64,000 nucleotides of DNA from Chiua virens (Eukaryota; Basidiomycota; Agaricomycetes; Boletales; Boletaceae), in the NCBI GenBank assembly GCA_019787685.1, contig JAHNUO010000002.1, positions 1,984,001 through 2,048,000 on the forward strand, in the 5' to 3' direction. The position numbers were made by a program, and so were the translations under genes. Position 1 is the first letter of the stretch; the number at the start of each line of letters is the position of its first letter. The notes beneath the pieces are model-generated. The model ran no database searches and was not told the DNA's origin. It worked only from the letters and a program-made list of their open reading frames with translations. Of the stretch, positions 24,848 to 36,218 are shown piece after piece.

Positions 24848-25126
24848 GCTGTGGATAATCTTAGTGGACTAATAGTCGGCGATTCGCCACGACCGAGATT
24901 GCCCTATATACGAGTAGTTGGACCGGGAATGAGATGTGCGGCCCCTCTTGTACGCCCGCAAGTTTAGTTGCCGGAGTGACTCAACGAAGCCCGATACCCG
25001 CGGCTTGGAATTACGTTGTTCTACAAACCCCATAAACATGCCGTCCCTTGCAAGTCCTGGGCGCTTTTTATTGGCTTGTTCCTGTGCTACCATCTCATCG
25101 CACATACCTCACCAAAACTTTCAACG

Positions 25127-25663
25127 ATGAGCGAACACTACGCTGCACCTCCTCCACCATACCAAGTCTCCCTTCAGCAGGACCAAAAAGTCACCGACGA
25201 AATGGTCCAAATACTCGACCCTTCGAAAGCGAGCCCGTTCCGAGTCGAGGATTGGAAGGACACTCAGGATTCCAAGGCCCTCGCTGATAAAGCCTTGCTG
25301 GGTGCTGTCGCCCAACTCTCACTACGCTCAGCCAGCGGCATTCGAGGCGCTCGCCCTCTTCCCCTCAGACCTGGTGAGTTTGGTCCACAAGGAAATGCAA
25401 GCATATTCAGACTCGTTGCAGACATCAAAACCCATCCTGCTGCCGAACCAAACCCACCCTTGTATCCAGCTTCGTTTTCTGCAAAGGGACTCGAGGAGCA
25501 CTCATACCCACCCACATTACCCGATCGCAGCACATCGCCCCATTCTTCACTATCACGCCACTCTTCACATTCATTGCCTGACGCACCTCGGCGAAACGGC
25601 GACCGTCGATGGCCAGTGTCTACATATTGTCCAATGGAACTACATGCAGAGTCGTCAGTTTAG
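25127..25663 (+). CDS. Hypothetical protein, Pro/Ser-rich
   Basis: Not recognised. ATG 25127 (MSEHYAAPPPPYQVSLQQ) opens an ORF; a likely 48-nt in-frame intron begins with GTGAGT near 25374 and ends near 25421. The sequence is rich in Pro, Ser and His, without a signal peptide or membrane segment. Two other frames are also open nearby (25302-25823 and 25609-25869), and the latter (YILSNGTTCRVVSLDTLL) looks at least as protein-like. The true exon set, possibly with frame errors, is unresolved. Confidence 0.3.
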   Translation: MSEHYAAPPPPYQVSLQQDQKVTDEMVQILDPSKASPFRVEDWKDTQDSKALADKALLGAVAQLSLRSASGIRGARPLPLRPGEFGPQGNASIFRLVADIKTHPAAEPNPPLYPASFSAKGLEEHSYPPTLPDRSTSPHSSLSRHSSHSLPDAPRRNGDRRWPVSTYCPMELHAESSV

Positions 25664-25869
25664 ACACTCTCCTCGTGTTTCCGTTCAATCTCCATCATAT
25701 TCCCTACCACAAAACGCTCATCCTGGGATACACTTGGCGTTCGATCCCTCTGTGGCATACTTGGACTCGCAAGCGAACACATGGGACACTTCGCGAGGCG
25801 CGGCGTCCTCCCTGTATAGGTAAATTGCCATTGGCTTGTGAGAAAAATGGCCGTGTTCTGACGTTCTGA

Positions 25870-26427
25870 TGATGCGCCCAGTGCCGCTGTATCATCACAT
25901 GTACCGCTTGACTATCCTGTGATCTACTCATCACGCCAGTCTCATGTGTAAGCGTGCTTCTTGAATTCGATGAACGAAGCTTGCTGATAACGGTGCTTAG
26001 TCCTGTGCGGTTGGCGAATCGCAATAGCGAGACGACGCGGTCAGATAAGACCGACCGACTGTCTGTGCAGAGTTTCCCTCTTGCTTCTTCGTGTATACAC
26101 ACCTCCTTCAATTTCGTCACTATATTTGCCAAGGCCCAAGTCGAGTGGCGGATATGAACAGAGATGGGCAGCATCCGAAGCTGACGTTACGAGGGACGTA
26201 TACAAAAGTTGACCGGGGCCCCCCGATATATTCTAGTTTGTTGTATTCTCATTATCATTGTATGCTCGGATGTAATACTTGGGTGGTTTCTCTGGCAGTA
26301 CCTTAAACACATGTATACCTGGATATCGTGACCATGCAATGTATGATACCCATTAGCACTGCTTTGCATCATACCATTAAGATTGATTTTCAGGTCCATT
26401 CTACATTCTACTTTTGACACTGACGAC
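25870..26427. other. intergenic, no gene recognised
   Basis: About 560 bp with stops in all frames. No family motif, tRNA or repeat was found. It probably contains the promoter of the NDUFAF3-like gene. Confidence 0.4.
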
Positions 26428-27125
26428 ATGAAGACCGCTGCAGTTTTCCGTGGGGTACGACGACCACTGGCACCTTCGCGTCCTTTCTACATGTAGTCGG
26501 GCCCTTCTGTCTCACTCAACCACTCGACGACTACAACGCCCAATCCACACCACCTGTCTCCTCCACGCCCCAGACAACCCCACATCCCTCACGAACATGC
26601 TCGCCTCCGACGTGCCTCCGCCCGTCCAGGTATCCTCTGTCGGGCCCACCGGCATCAAGCTCGCAGATGGGCTCGTCCTCGCAGGCCCGGTCGTGTTTCT
26701 CGAGGGCCAGGTGTTCCTCTGGGACGTGCCTAGCACCAACAATGGATGGGACGACTGGACGCGCGACCATTGGGAGATGTTCCAAGTGGTCGTTCCGAAA
26801 CCGGGTATGTACGTTTCAATTTGCTTGACAGCTTGGGGGTGGACCTGACGCGTCGACGGAGTAGAGATTTTGATATTCGGGACAGGCGCGCGGATGGCGT
26901 TGGTACCAAGTAGCGTTCGGGGCTATATGCGGGAACTGGGGATACAGATGGACGTGATGGATACGGTGGGTGTTGTCTTTTGATGTGGTCATCTTGTTCA
27001 CCTCGGCCTGGTCTTAGAAAAACGCGTGTTCGACATACAATCTACTGGCGGAAGAGGGCCGACGCGTGGCTGCTGCACTACTTCCAATCGAGCCCAAAAC
27101 ATGGACGAGAAAAGAAAGATTCTGA
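26428..27125 (+). CDS. NDUFAF3: NDUFAF3-like complex I assembly factor (Mth938/DUF498 domain)
   Basis: Mitochondrial protein of the Mth938-like fold, needed for complex I assembly in animals. Core: LTNMLASDVPPPVQVSSV, GIKLADGLVLAGPVVFLEG, VFLWDVPS, then after an intron at about 26805 ILIFGTGARMALVPSSVRGYM and ELGIQMDVMDT, and in the last exon NACSTYNLLAEEGRRVAAALL, stop at 27125. The 5' end is unclear: an ATG at 26428 (MKTAAVFRG) is in a different frame from the core exon and no GT/AG pair joins them in phase. A frame error or an unseen first exon is likely. The Arg/Ser-rich part before the core would suit a mitochondrial presequence. Confidence 0.75.
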
Positions 27126-27219
27126 CGCATTGTGACTGATTTCTTCAGTGCATCCGTCCAGAGTACGCAAAAATGTACAGTATGCTTGAATGATATACAA
27201 TACTTCTGATTATTTAACC

Positions 27220-27894
27220 TCACTCTGGTGGTGCCTTTCGCTTTCCTTTGCCGACTGGCATTGGCGATTCTGGTGCCGGTGGAGCTCGACGTGGATCCTC
27301 GTCCTCCTCAGTCCAAGAGGGACGGTTGCGAAACTTGGACGGGTAGCAAATTACCTGGACTCAGTGAACACAACGTGTTGGAATCGAGAAAGCGGATGCA
27401 TACCATGTCTGAATTGAACATACAGCGTTTCCCAGTTACTGAGGAGTCCCTTTATCGGCGTCGATGGATCCTAGCACCTCATATGACACGGATGCCGATT
27501 TGCCCTTGTCCTTTATAGCACGGCACAGCTCGAAATCGCTCGTCGATTGTACTCGAGGGACCTCTGAGTCACCTTGGTCTTCGTCCATCATCTCAGCATC
27601 TTCACCTGGCGCGGTCGGGATGCGCGGTGCACTCGATGAGGATGAGAGAACGGTCGAAGTCAGGGCTGATAACGCCTCCTCCTTCACTTTCGCGACTGTC
27701 GAGGACTGATGTACTACGACGAAGACTGGTGAGCTTGTGAGTTTTGAGGAGGAATTGGTACGCGTTTGGAGGTGCGCGTGGTGGCTATGGGAAGGATAGT
27801 GAGAAGATGTAACGGTAGATGAAGGATTGCTCACCATGTCGTTTTGGTCGAAGACAACGACACGCGTCGCTGTGTGATGGGAACGACTTTCCAT
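27220..27894 (-). CDS. Conserved hypothetical protein with ubiquitin-like N-terminal part, frame-broken
   Basis: No assigned function; it matches a small fungal protein I recall only as uncharacterised. Read on the minus strand from ATG 27894: RVVVFDQNDM, an intron, NAYQFLLKTHKLT, VFVVVHQSSTVAKVKEEALSAL (ubiquitin-like beta-grasp look), FELCRAIKDKGK, LLSNWETLYVQFRH, an intron, LLPVQVSQPSLLD, and an acidic then basic tail ending KGKRKAPPE. The pieces lie in different frames. One extra base each near 27727, 27451 and 27310 would restore a single reading. Two of these extra bases separate C from G. It is divergent from NDUFA8 by 57 bp. Confidence 0.5.
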
Positions 27895-27951
27895 TCTTGT
27901 CTTCCGGTCTCTTCCAAACCTTTGGTTCACGCTAACAGTTGGCTTCGTACG

Positions 27952-28671
27952 ATGGGCATTTTCCGCGACAGCGCCTCTTCTTCGACTCCCTACAAAGACG
28001 CGACACCCCTCCCTGACTCGGTCCCCAAGGTCCAGGAGTTGGGTGTCACTAGCGCTACCGCTCAAGAGTGCCGCCTTTTTCATTGGGGCCTATTGCAAGG
28101 AGTACAGTGGTGCGTCTTTCCGTGCAGCTAGGCTGGTGTGCGTGCTGAATGGGCAATGCGGCGCTTGGTGTCTTGGGACGCGGTTCAGAGGACTTTATGC
28201 TTTGCAAGAACGAGGCGGGCGGCGATCATGGACGGTGTCTAAAGGAAGGTCGACGGGTGACACGGTGTGCTACCGACCTGTAAGGGTGTCCACCTTACCT
28301 TGTGCGTATCTGACGCACACATGCTTGCTTAGGATCAACAAGATGCGGGAAAACTGCTTGGAGCAGTTCGAAGCGCACTGGAACTGTCTGGAATCAAACA
28401 ACCAAGTATGTGCAGAGTCAGACGGGCCGGCCCAGAAGAAGCTAACGAGGCGGTGACACAGGAGTACTACGCATGCCGCAAACCAGAGCGTACGCTCAAC
28501 AAGTGCATGTTTGAGAAACTCGTACGGACCTTGAGCGTGTTGTTGTGATTTCAAGTCTCACTGAACTACTTTGTTTTACAGGGTCTCGTGAAGACGATAC
28601 CTGGATCCCCTGCTGGCCAGAAACAGATGCATGAGGTTGAGAACCCTATATATACTACCATTCAGCGGTAA
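27952..28671 (+). CDS. NDUFA8: NADH:ubiquinone oxidoreductase subunit NDUFA8 (19 kDa)
   Basis: Accessory subunit of complex I on the intermembrane-space side. It shows four CX9C helices typical of the family: CKEYSEDFMLC, CLKEGRRVTRC, CLEQFEAHWNC and CRKPERTLNKC. The N-terminal part reads TPLPDSVPKVQELGVTSA and the end is EVENPIYTTIQR. Five exons with short introns; most junctions fit. Between GVTSA and PLKSAAFFIGAY one extra A (28057) shifts the frame, with no possible intron there. The gene otherwise looks fully conserved, so a sequence error is likely. The disulfide-rich design implies import through the MIA40 pathway. Confidence 0.88.
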
Positions 28672-28791
28672 CATGATCCACCGTTCCGTGCTTTTGTAGA
28701 GTAGAAGTACACTACGGGAAGATTGAATGCACATTCAGAGCGAAAAATCGTACAATTAATGCGTGAGGAATCCTTACGGGCGACGCATCGA

Positions 28792-30350
28792 ATGTTTTTC
28801 CTGTTCCGTCATGGAGTACAAGTACACTCTCCGTCTGCCATCACCCGGTCATGCGTAGCACCTCACCGGCAGCACGCTCGCACATACGCAACACTCCCCT
28901 CAACTTTACTGAAGCCGACACACTCGATCTACGTTTCAAACTCTACGAATCCGTATTTTAACCTCACATTCGAGGACTGGTCTGCACAGTCCTTCCCCCT
29001 CTTCGTACGGAGATTGATTCCCCGCGTTTAGGCTCTTTCGCTTCCATCCACCAAACGCCCCGCTCTTGTTTCTATACAGAGACTCACCCTGCGTTGTTAT
29101 TGGGCGTAACCAGAACCCATGGAAGGAAGTCAACCTTGCTGCATCAGAGAAGAGGGGTATCCCCTGGATCAGACGACGAAGTGGTGGCGGAACTGTATAC
29201 CATGTACGTCTCGCCTTGACGTTGTGTTGAACAAACGCGGTGATGATTGCGTTCACACCACAGGATCTCGGAAACACCAATTACTCGATCCACGTCCCGC
29301 GTTCGACATTTGACCGGAGTGCCACCGCCAACGTCGTTGTTCGCGCGGTACGCGCGCTCGACATAGATGCGTACGTGAACGAACGGAATGATATTTGCGT
29401 CGCTGGGGAAAAGATACGTGCACGCGCCTGCGTTCTCGCGTCGATTCATACCACGTACTTATCATACCCTCATCCTACCATGTCTACGTCTCAGGCTCGG
29501 CGTACAAGATCGCCCGCAATCGCGCGTATCACCATGGCACGATGCTGATTTCGACGCGGTTAGATACCCTTGGGGATTTGTTGCGCACGAACAAGGTAAG
29601 TTGTAGTGTCGAACATTTGCATGCCCTGGTTTGCGTTGTAAGCATGTCCGTTTATGGTTGTTTGATAGGAGACGATGAAGACGAAAGGCGTCGCCTCCGT
29701 TCGGTCTCCGGTCCGAAATCTCGCACAATCTAGCGCTGCTGCGACGCATGAAGCGTTCGTCGAGACCGTTATCAGGTCATTTAGGGAGGAATATGCCATC
29801 GAGGAAGAGGTAGGCAAGGCCTTATCGTTCGTGTGGTATTCTGGTGCCAATTCTCATGTATTTAGCCGTACCTTGTTCACGAAACTGGTCAATACCTCGA
29901 AGATGAGTACTTTAAAGTCGGCATGTCCGAGTTGCAGGCGAGTCTGACACCTTGCGTGTAGAGCTGTCTTTTGATACCTTTCTTCAGAGTTGGGATTGGG
30001 CGTATGGCCAAACGCCCGAGTTCGAATATGTCATTAGCGGAGCGTTCAAGTGGGGACAATTGGTGAAGTCGCATTACTGCATCATGGTTCGCGTACACTG
30101 AGCTTACGCACGACGTCTACAGACGTCGAAAATCCACTCCAGACACGGAACCATACTCTCATGCTCCTTATCTTTTCCACACGAGGCCCGTATACCCCCG
30201 AGTACCCGCGAATGGCTACTTGAGTTGAGTCAACGTTTAGTTGGCAAGCGATATGGGTTTGTGGAGGAAGGCGTGATTGAAGATGACACTGACGACAGCC
30301 TGGATATGAAGGAAATTTGGAGTTGGCTCAAGCGGGAAATGCAGGTTTGA
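28792..30350 (+). CDS. LIPT1: Lipoate-protein ligase, mitochondrial
   Basis: Attaches or transfers lipoyl groups to 2-oxoacid dehydrogenases and glycine cleavage H protein. ATG 28792 begins a mitochondrial-type leader ([20 protein letters not shown]) followed by [20 protein letters not shown]. Next: [94 protein letters not shown], and a C-terminal accessory part ending REMQV. About eight exons, all in frame. The donor at 29938 is GC (CAG|GCGAGT). The product fits the neighbouring mitochondrial genes and the dehydrogenase kinase 4 kb upstream. Confidence 0.87.
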
Positions 30351-30539
30351 CGTTCGTCGACGTTGATACGATATCCGTCATGTGCCTCTTGGGTTGCATA
30401 TACTCGAGGAACACGAGGTACCTTGCTGAACTTTGATTCCACAACTGAGCCCGGCCCCCCCATACGGTGGGCTGGCAGTGTGATAGGAGCCTCCGCAGTG
30501 ATTGTTACTGTGACAACGAACGTTACACCTTCGATGGAG

Positions 30540-30545
30540 TATAAA
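30540..30545 (+). promoter_or_regulatory. TATA box of first MDR oxidoreductase
   Basis: TATAAA about 55 bp before ATG 30601. The second MDR gene has the same element at a similar distance. Confidence 0.5.
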
Positions 30546-30600
30546 CCCTCCAACGCTCCAGATAGGGGACAAGTTACATTCCTCCTCTGTTGCGTTTGAT

Positions 30601-31891
30601 ATGGCTCCTCAGACGGCTCTTTGGCTCCCAGCAGTTGGTTCTGACTTCAAACTCGGCAAGAGCGACATTCCTGAACCTGGGCCTGGCGAGGTCCTCGTCA
30701 AGGTCGAGGCGACTGCACTTAACCCCATCGACTGGGTCATCCAAAAGGTGGGGTTTTTCATGGTGAGAGAGTATCCAACTATCATTGGCGAGAATGGAGC
30801 TGGTGTCGTCACCAAAGTCGGCGAAGGGGTCACCAATCTGGTGAAAGGCGACAGAGTGTAAGTGCGATGCTCGGCTCAGGAGCACCGGAGTTCATTCGTT
30901 CATACGTCAAGGCTCTTCCAAACTGCTTATGGCGTCAAGTATGGAACGTTCCAAGAGTATTGTCTGGCTGATGCAGAGCTCGCCTCCAAGGTCGGCCCTG
31001 TCAGAACTGAGAGTGTCGCCTTGACATCATTGCTGTAGCTCCCGGATAACATTTCGTTTGACGAAGGGGCACCGATCGCCACCTGCATCAATCCATTTGC
31101 TATAGCCACCTACGCCCAGCCTCCCCAAGGCCTGGGGTTCGTCCCACCATTTGAGCCAGGTGGCCTCGGCAGCGCAAAGCGGGCCATTTTTATCATGGGA
31201 GGTGCATCCTCCCTTGGTCAATACGGTATCACGGCTCCCTTAGACTCATATACGTCCTGATCCTTGTTTCCCTTCGTTTGACATGAAGGCATCCAACTGG
31301 CCAAATTATCAGGCTTTCATCCGATCATGACGACAGCGTCGCTGCACAACACGGCCCTCCTCCTATCTCTAGGCGCCACGCACGTTATCGACCGCACGCT
31401 CCCTGCATCCGCACTGAAAGAAGAAGCCGTCAAGGCGATGGGTCCAGGTAAAATTGAACCCTTCGGGTTGACGTACGTCTTCGACACCGTCTGTACGGAA
31501 GAGACGGAAAAGGCGGCGTACCATGAATTGTTGACGTTCAGTGGTACGCTCGTGGTCGTCAACGATCCGCTCATCCAAGAGGAAGAAGGCGGTCTCAAAC
31601 GGATCAAATTGGTGAATGGGTCGTTCCATATTCCGGAGAACCGTGCGTTGGGGATTAAGTTTGCGGCGGCGTTGACGGGCTGGCTCGCAGAGGGAGCGAT
31701 CAAGGTGCGCCGCCGTGTTTTGTGGGGTGCGTGTGTGAGGTGTGAACGCGTTTTTTGTTTGTTTGCAGCCTAACCCGGTCGAGGTGTTACCGGGAGGGTT
31801 GAATGGGATTGTGGAAGGGTTGAAGCGGTTGGAAGCGGGGAGCGTGAGTGCGAAGAAGTTGGTCGTGCGTCCTCCCGAGACGCGTGCGTGA
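30601..31891 (+). CDS. MDR-family NAD(P)-dependent oxidoreductase, ToxD/enoyl-reductase like (copy 1)
   Basis: Medium-chain dehydrogenase/reductase without the zinc-binding cysteines, as in trans-acting enoyl reductases and quinone reductases; substrate unknown. ATG 30601: MAPQTALWLPAVGSDF, EPGPGEVLVKVEATALNPIDW, GENGAGVV. The later exons carry YGVKYGTFQEYCLADAELASK, a Rossmann motif MGGASSLGQYGIQLAKLSGF, GATHVIDRTL, and the end VLPGGLNGIVEGLKRLEAG. Exon starts near 30601, 30912, 31038, 31288 and 31770. No frame break. It is a tandem paralogue of the gene at 32625. A stand-alone enzyme; no biosynthetic cluster genes are nearby. Confidence 0.87.
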
Positions 31892-32539
31892 TGGGACAGA
31901 CTCGATGGACGGTGAATTGGAGCAACTTGGGTAGTGTATCGCGTCGTGTACGAATAACTGTGTAGGTTGATTTCATGTCTTTGGTGTTTATCGTTGCCGA
32001 TCATATAAACGAGTCTTGATTTTAGCTGGAACGACGTCAATTCACCGGTAGATGTGAGTATTCACTACTGAAACCTTGACAGTTCTGATTGATTGCAGAG
32101 GCCCATCCCGAATAGAAAAGTTATCAGTCAAATAAGGTCCTTGAAATTAGAGCATAGCATACACCGGTCATTCACACCTGACACAATACACGATACACTA
32201 CCAAGGTACTCCAGTTCATTGATCATTACATTGATCATCTTCCAGGCTCCACCCCGAGCCCGTCGGGCCGCATCAGGGTCTTTCTTTCAGACCTGCCATA
32301 TATAGACGTAGTATTCGGAGTTGAAGTCATCGTAAGCAATTTGTGTCAGCCTCCGTTCGATCCTTACCAAGCCAATTACCGACTAAACTGATTTTCTAGC
32401 CACGTAGCTTACGCGTATGTGCGAACTAGAGTTGACATCAATCATGTCAGCAGCTCTCTGTAACCGTGAGTTTCCACTGGGTACGACTTCTAGTAAGCAG
32501 CTGATTTGCATCATACCTCGTACCAGGGATGGTCGGTGC
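31892..32539. other. intergenic between tandem MDR genes
   Basis: About 650 bp without a supported gene. A short purine/pyrimidine mosaic, no repeat. It carries the promoter of copy 2. Confidence 0.4.
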
Positions 32540-32546
32540 TATAAAA
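32540..32546 (+). promoter_or_regulatory. TATA box of second MDR oxidoreductase
   Basis: TATAAAA about 80 bp before ATG 32625. Its presence in both copies suggests inducible rather than housekeeping expression. Confidence 0.5.
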
Positions 32547-32624
32547 TGGTCCAAAACCAGGCTTAGGGGGCCGATACGACTCCCTTGAATGTCTCTCCAA
32601 ACCAACTTATCACACACCCCAAAC

Positions 32625-33885
32625 ATGGCCACTCAGAAAGCACTTTGGTTGCCCAAGATCGGCGCCGAGTTTACAGTTGGGACGCACGCGATTCCTGAGC
32701 CTGGCCCTGGGGAAGTTCTCGTCAAGATGGAAGCTATCGCACTCAACCCGCTTGAATGGAAAATCAGACAATCGGGCTTTTTCATGGTCAAGGAATATCC
32801 AGCTATCGTGGGCGAGGACGGCGCGGGTGTCGTACATAAAGTCGGCGATGGAGTCACCAACTTGTCCAAAGGGGACAGAATGTGCGTGTCTTTCTATTCC
32901 CACGTCGTCGTCGCATGTACTTATTATTCGCACGTCGTGCAGATTCTTCCAGACGTCCTTTGGGAACGATTATGGTACATACCAGCAGTACTGTCTGACA
33001 AACGCAGCGAGGGCTATCAAGGTGAGTGTTTGTCAAACTTGTGGTGTCCGTTCTCGTCTAACGGTCATGTTCCATAGATTCCGTCCAATATCTCGTTTGA
33101 GCAAGCTGCTTCCGTCGCTACCGGCCTCAGCCCGTTCGCGGTGGCTACATATGCGCAACAGCCCCAAGGGTTGGGCTTCACACCACCATTTGAAGGAGGC
33201 GTTGGAAAGTATGCAAACCAACCTATCGTCATCATGGGAGGCGCGTCTTCCCTTGGCCAATACGGTACGTCCGCGTATTCATGTCTCATCCACGGATTCA
33301 CGTTCTCACTCGTCATACGTAGCTATTCAACTCGCAAATTTGTCCGGGTTCTCGCCCATCATCACGACAGCGTCGCTTCACAACCAAGACTTTTTAATCT
33401 CGCTCGGAGCGACGCACGTCCTCGATCGGACGCTTTCTGTTGCCGATCTAAGAGCACAAGTCGCTCAGATCACACACGTCCCTATATCGTACATATTCGA
33501 TGCAGTGTCACTCAGGGAGACACAGCAGACCGCGCTCTCTCTGCTTGCACCAGGGGGGACGCTCGTCGTCGTCACAGGGAAACTAGTTCAAGAAGAGGAC
33601 AATAAGAAGGTCCAAATGGTGATTGGAAGTTTTCACATGCCGCCGAACCGTGCGCTCGGTGCCAAGTTTTCGACTGCGCTTACAACGTGGCTCGCGGAAG
33701 GGGCGATCAAGGTGTGTTGTCATATATATAGTCACAATTAGACTGACGTTGATTTCCAGCCAAGCAAGATCGAGGTGTTACCTGGCGGTTTGAATGGGAT
33801 TGTACCTGGGTTGAAGAGATTGGAAACGAACGGCGTTAGTGCGATGAAGCTCGTCGTGCGTCCTAGGGAGACTTCCGACAAATGA
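32625..33885 (+). CDS. MDR-family NAD(P)-dependent oxidoreductase, ToxD/enoyl-reductase like (copy 2)
   Basis: Paralogue of the preceding gene with the same exon plan: MATQKALWLPKIGAEF, EPGPGEVLVKMEAIALNPLEW, GEDGAGVV, FFQTSFGNDYGTYQQYCL, PPFEGGVGKYANQPIVIMGG, SSLGQYAIQLANLSGF, GATHVLDRTL, GGTLVVVTGKLVQEED, VLPGGLNGIVPGLKRLE. ATG 32625 is chosen because it aligns with copy 1; an ATG at 32589 in the same frame would add 12 residues. Intact in all frames. The pair arose by tandem duplication and has since diverged, so the two may act on different substrates. Confidence 0.86.
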
Positions 33886-33908
33886 GCAATTAGATCCAGG
33901 GTATCCAT

Positions 33909-34134
33909 CTGCGCCGCAGGTTTAATTGGCTAGGGGTTAGGAAGAGAAAGCGGAAGTAAAAGAAGTCACAGCTATTAGTCAAGAATATCTGCAGCGGAAT
34001 CTGGCTCAGTCACCAAAACAATGACAATATGTTTGGCGACACGCCGTTGGAGGCTTGGTTTCGAAAACATCCCACTTGGTGAGGAACAATATGATCGACG
34101 TTCTTAAGAACCACTGTTAATGACGGATTCAAAC
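33909..34134 (+). repeat. duplicated segment A (first copy)
   Basis: About 226 bp almost identical to 54495-54718. It contains no ORF and lies directly downstream of the first IRG-like gene. Its partner lies at the far side of the second IRG block, after segment B. Confidence 0.9.
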
Positions 34135-34220
34135 GGCCGCTCAGCCAATCCCGAATGCCGATTCTGTTTATAATTCCCAGCCATATCAACCTTGATCTTG
34201 GTTTACAACACGAAGACAAG

Positions 34221-35582
34221 TTAACAAATTACATAGCTCTCATCCGATTGGGTACCGCGCCTCGAGTATGCTTGGTCGAGCAAGTCGTTAAGGAAGTCCA
34301 CTTCATCGATTGCCTTCTTGGGCGTCTTGTTCAACACGACGGTCAACATCGCGATATTTGATACGATGTAGACGCGTTGATCAGGGAGATTGCTGTCCTC
34401 CAGGTTGGTTCGCACACTCTCCCTTGTCTCTTTGATGAACTGTTTCCTCGCAGCCTTGTACAGCTCATTACGACGCTCAACATCTTGCTCGTCTTCCCCC
34501 TCATCATCATATCCCATATCCACCATGAGATTCCGGATATGCTGGTCTGCTTTGGAGCGGACGATGTAGGTGGGAGTGTTAAAGCGTCTGGCGTTCGTGA
34601 GGATGGCGATATCCGTCATAGTAAAGCGATTGTCGAAGAGGACGATGATACAGTCGAAGACGTAGAGACCCTGCTCGTTGAAATACTGCCAGTCGCGGCA
34701 CTTGAGAGTACCTGCACCAGGAATGTCGTACCAGATGAAGGGGTTTTCGGGGTTCATATCAGGATACCGGCTCATCTGGAGCGTCCTCTCTGTAACTCCT
34801 ACGGCTGCAGCTCCCGCATCTCGGCTACGCAGACCACGGAACGCATTAACAAGGGATGACTTGCCACTGCCAGATATGCCAGCAACAGCGAAATGGAAGC
34901 AATCTTCCCTATATTGGATACGTTGTTTAGCCGCAGCAACTTCTGCAGGAGAGGGCGTCACGACTGGTTGGATACCCTCCTTTAAGTGCCTCTCAGCTTC
35001 TTGTCTTGCCTCTATGGCTTTCTGCGTCTCCTCTGCTGCGGCGCGAGCAATCTCTTCTGCCAGAGCCCTGCCAGCCTCCGCCTCGCGGCGCTGTTCATCC
35101 GCAACCTTTTGTGCCCTTTCGGCCTCTTCCTGCGCAGCTGCCATCGCTCTTTCAGCCTCCTCCTGGGTCCTCTGCGCACGTTCACGCTCCTCTTGGGCCT
35201 CCTGCGTGAGTCTCGCTGTCTCCTCTCTAGCAGCATTAGCAGCCGCCTCGCTGAGCTCCTGAGCATGCCTCGCCGCACGCGCAGCTTCCTCCATCTGCGT
35301 TCTCATCCGCTCCGCCTCCTCTGCGGCACACGAGGCCGCACGATTAGCCTCCTCCTGACGCATTCGGGCCTCCTCGCGTTCACGATCAGCGTTCCTTCGA
35401 ATTTCTTCTGCGAGTTCCTGGACCTCTCTGACAGCCTGTTCGGCCTGTCTCTGCGCCTCTTCCGCTCTTTGGCGCGCTTCGATGTCAACGAGCGTTGGGT
35501 TTGCTCTATCAGGCCGACGGAAAATCAGAGGTAGGACCATCATCGCACCCAGACTAATTGCGGGTACTAGAACGTTTCCCAT
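34221..35582 (-). CDS. IRG-like (immunity-related) GTPase, copy G1
   Basis: Intronless, 453 residues. Residues 1-22 (MGNVLVPAISLG, then a hydrophobic stretch) could form a membrane anchor. About residues 30-210 are a continuous Ala/Glu/Arg coiled coil. The GTPase domain follows: G1 GISGSGKSS, then NAFRGLRSRDAGAAAVGVTE, G3 DIPGAG, WQYFNEQGLYVFDCIIVLFDN, G4 SKAD. This order matches interferon-inducible p47/IRG GTPases (GKS subgroup), which act on intracellular membranes in animals; fungal members have no role known to me. No intron, unlike most genes here. It is tandem with G2, and its 5' half is copied at 51.7 kb. Confidence 0.8.
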   Translation of the reverse strand: MGNVLVPAISLGAMMVLPLIFRRPDRANPTLVDIEARQRAEEAQRQAEQAVREVQELAEEIRRNADREREEARMRQEEANRAASCAAEEAERMRTQMEEAARAARHAQELSEAAANAAREETARLTQEAQEERERAQRTQEEAERAMAAAQEEAERAQKVADEQRREAEAGRALAEEIARAAAEETQKAIEARQEAERHLKEGIQPVVTPSPAEVAAAKQRIQYREDCFHFAVAGISGSGKSSLVNAFRGLRSRDAGAAAVGVTERTLQMSRYPDMNPENPFIWYDIPGAGTLKCRDWQYFNEQGLYVFDCIIVLFDNRFTMTDIAILTNARRFNTPTYIVRSKADQHIRNLMVDMGYDDEGEDEQDVERRNELYKAARKQFIKETRESVRTNLEDSNLPDQRVYIVSNIAMLTVVLNKTPKKAIDEVDFLNDLLDQAYSRRGTQSDESYVIC

Positions 35583-35675
35583 CGTCCAGAAGGTGATTGA
35601 ATAGATTGGATGGAGAAAGGGTGTTGTATCAATGAGCAGCGTCCTGGATAGTTTGGTGGGCAGGGATGGATACTA
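35242..35675 (-). repeat. duplicated segment C (first copy, 5' part of G1 plus promoter)
   Basis: Matches 51702-52140 with scattered substitutions and small indels. It covers the first ~110 codons of G1 and about 90 bp upstream. Confidence 0.88.
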
Positions 35676-36218
35676 GGGACGGGTAGATGGTTTATAGTTC
35701 CCATGGCACGCACTCGAGCGCTGGAAGAAATACCCCGAATCTATAGAAACACGACCTTGCGGTTCGAATTCTGAACTTTATCATCTGGGAAAGAAGAGGG
35801 TTCTGATCGGAAATATGCGGCTGCATGAGGCTGTCTCGCGGAAGGAAGCGGAAGCTCACCTCGTGTCCAACTTTGGCCTTGGATTCTGTCAGTGGGGCCA
35901 GAAAATGCGTCCCCTAAGCAATGGCTTGCAGAGTCGATTTGTTCTGGCATGTAAGGAATCTTATCAGTCTTGATTTATTTTTTGTCTAGGGACGTTTCCG
36001 TGGTTTGCTTCGCCTTGAACCGGCTTAGCGTCTGTACCGTTGTTGCGTATGGGTAAAAGCAGCGAAGTCGAGGAGCGATGTATTAACGTCAGGGCAAGGG
36101 TCGTGGTTTGCCTCAAGGAAGACGAAACGGTCGTGATCTGCATGATCGAAAATGGTAACTCTACGACAAGCGGATATTGGATACGAGGAAGAAAGTGTTT
36201 GTATAGTGCATAGTTGGC
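35676..36218. other. spacer between IRG genes G1 and G2
   Basis: About 540 bp with no supported gene and no copy at the second locus. It contains the 5' region of G1 and the 3' end region of G2. Confidence 0.4.
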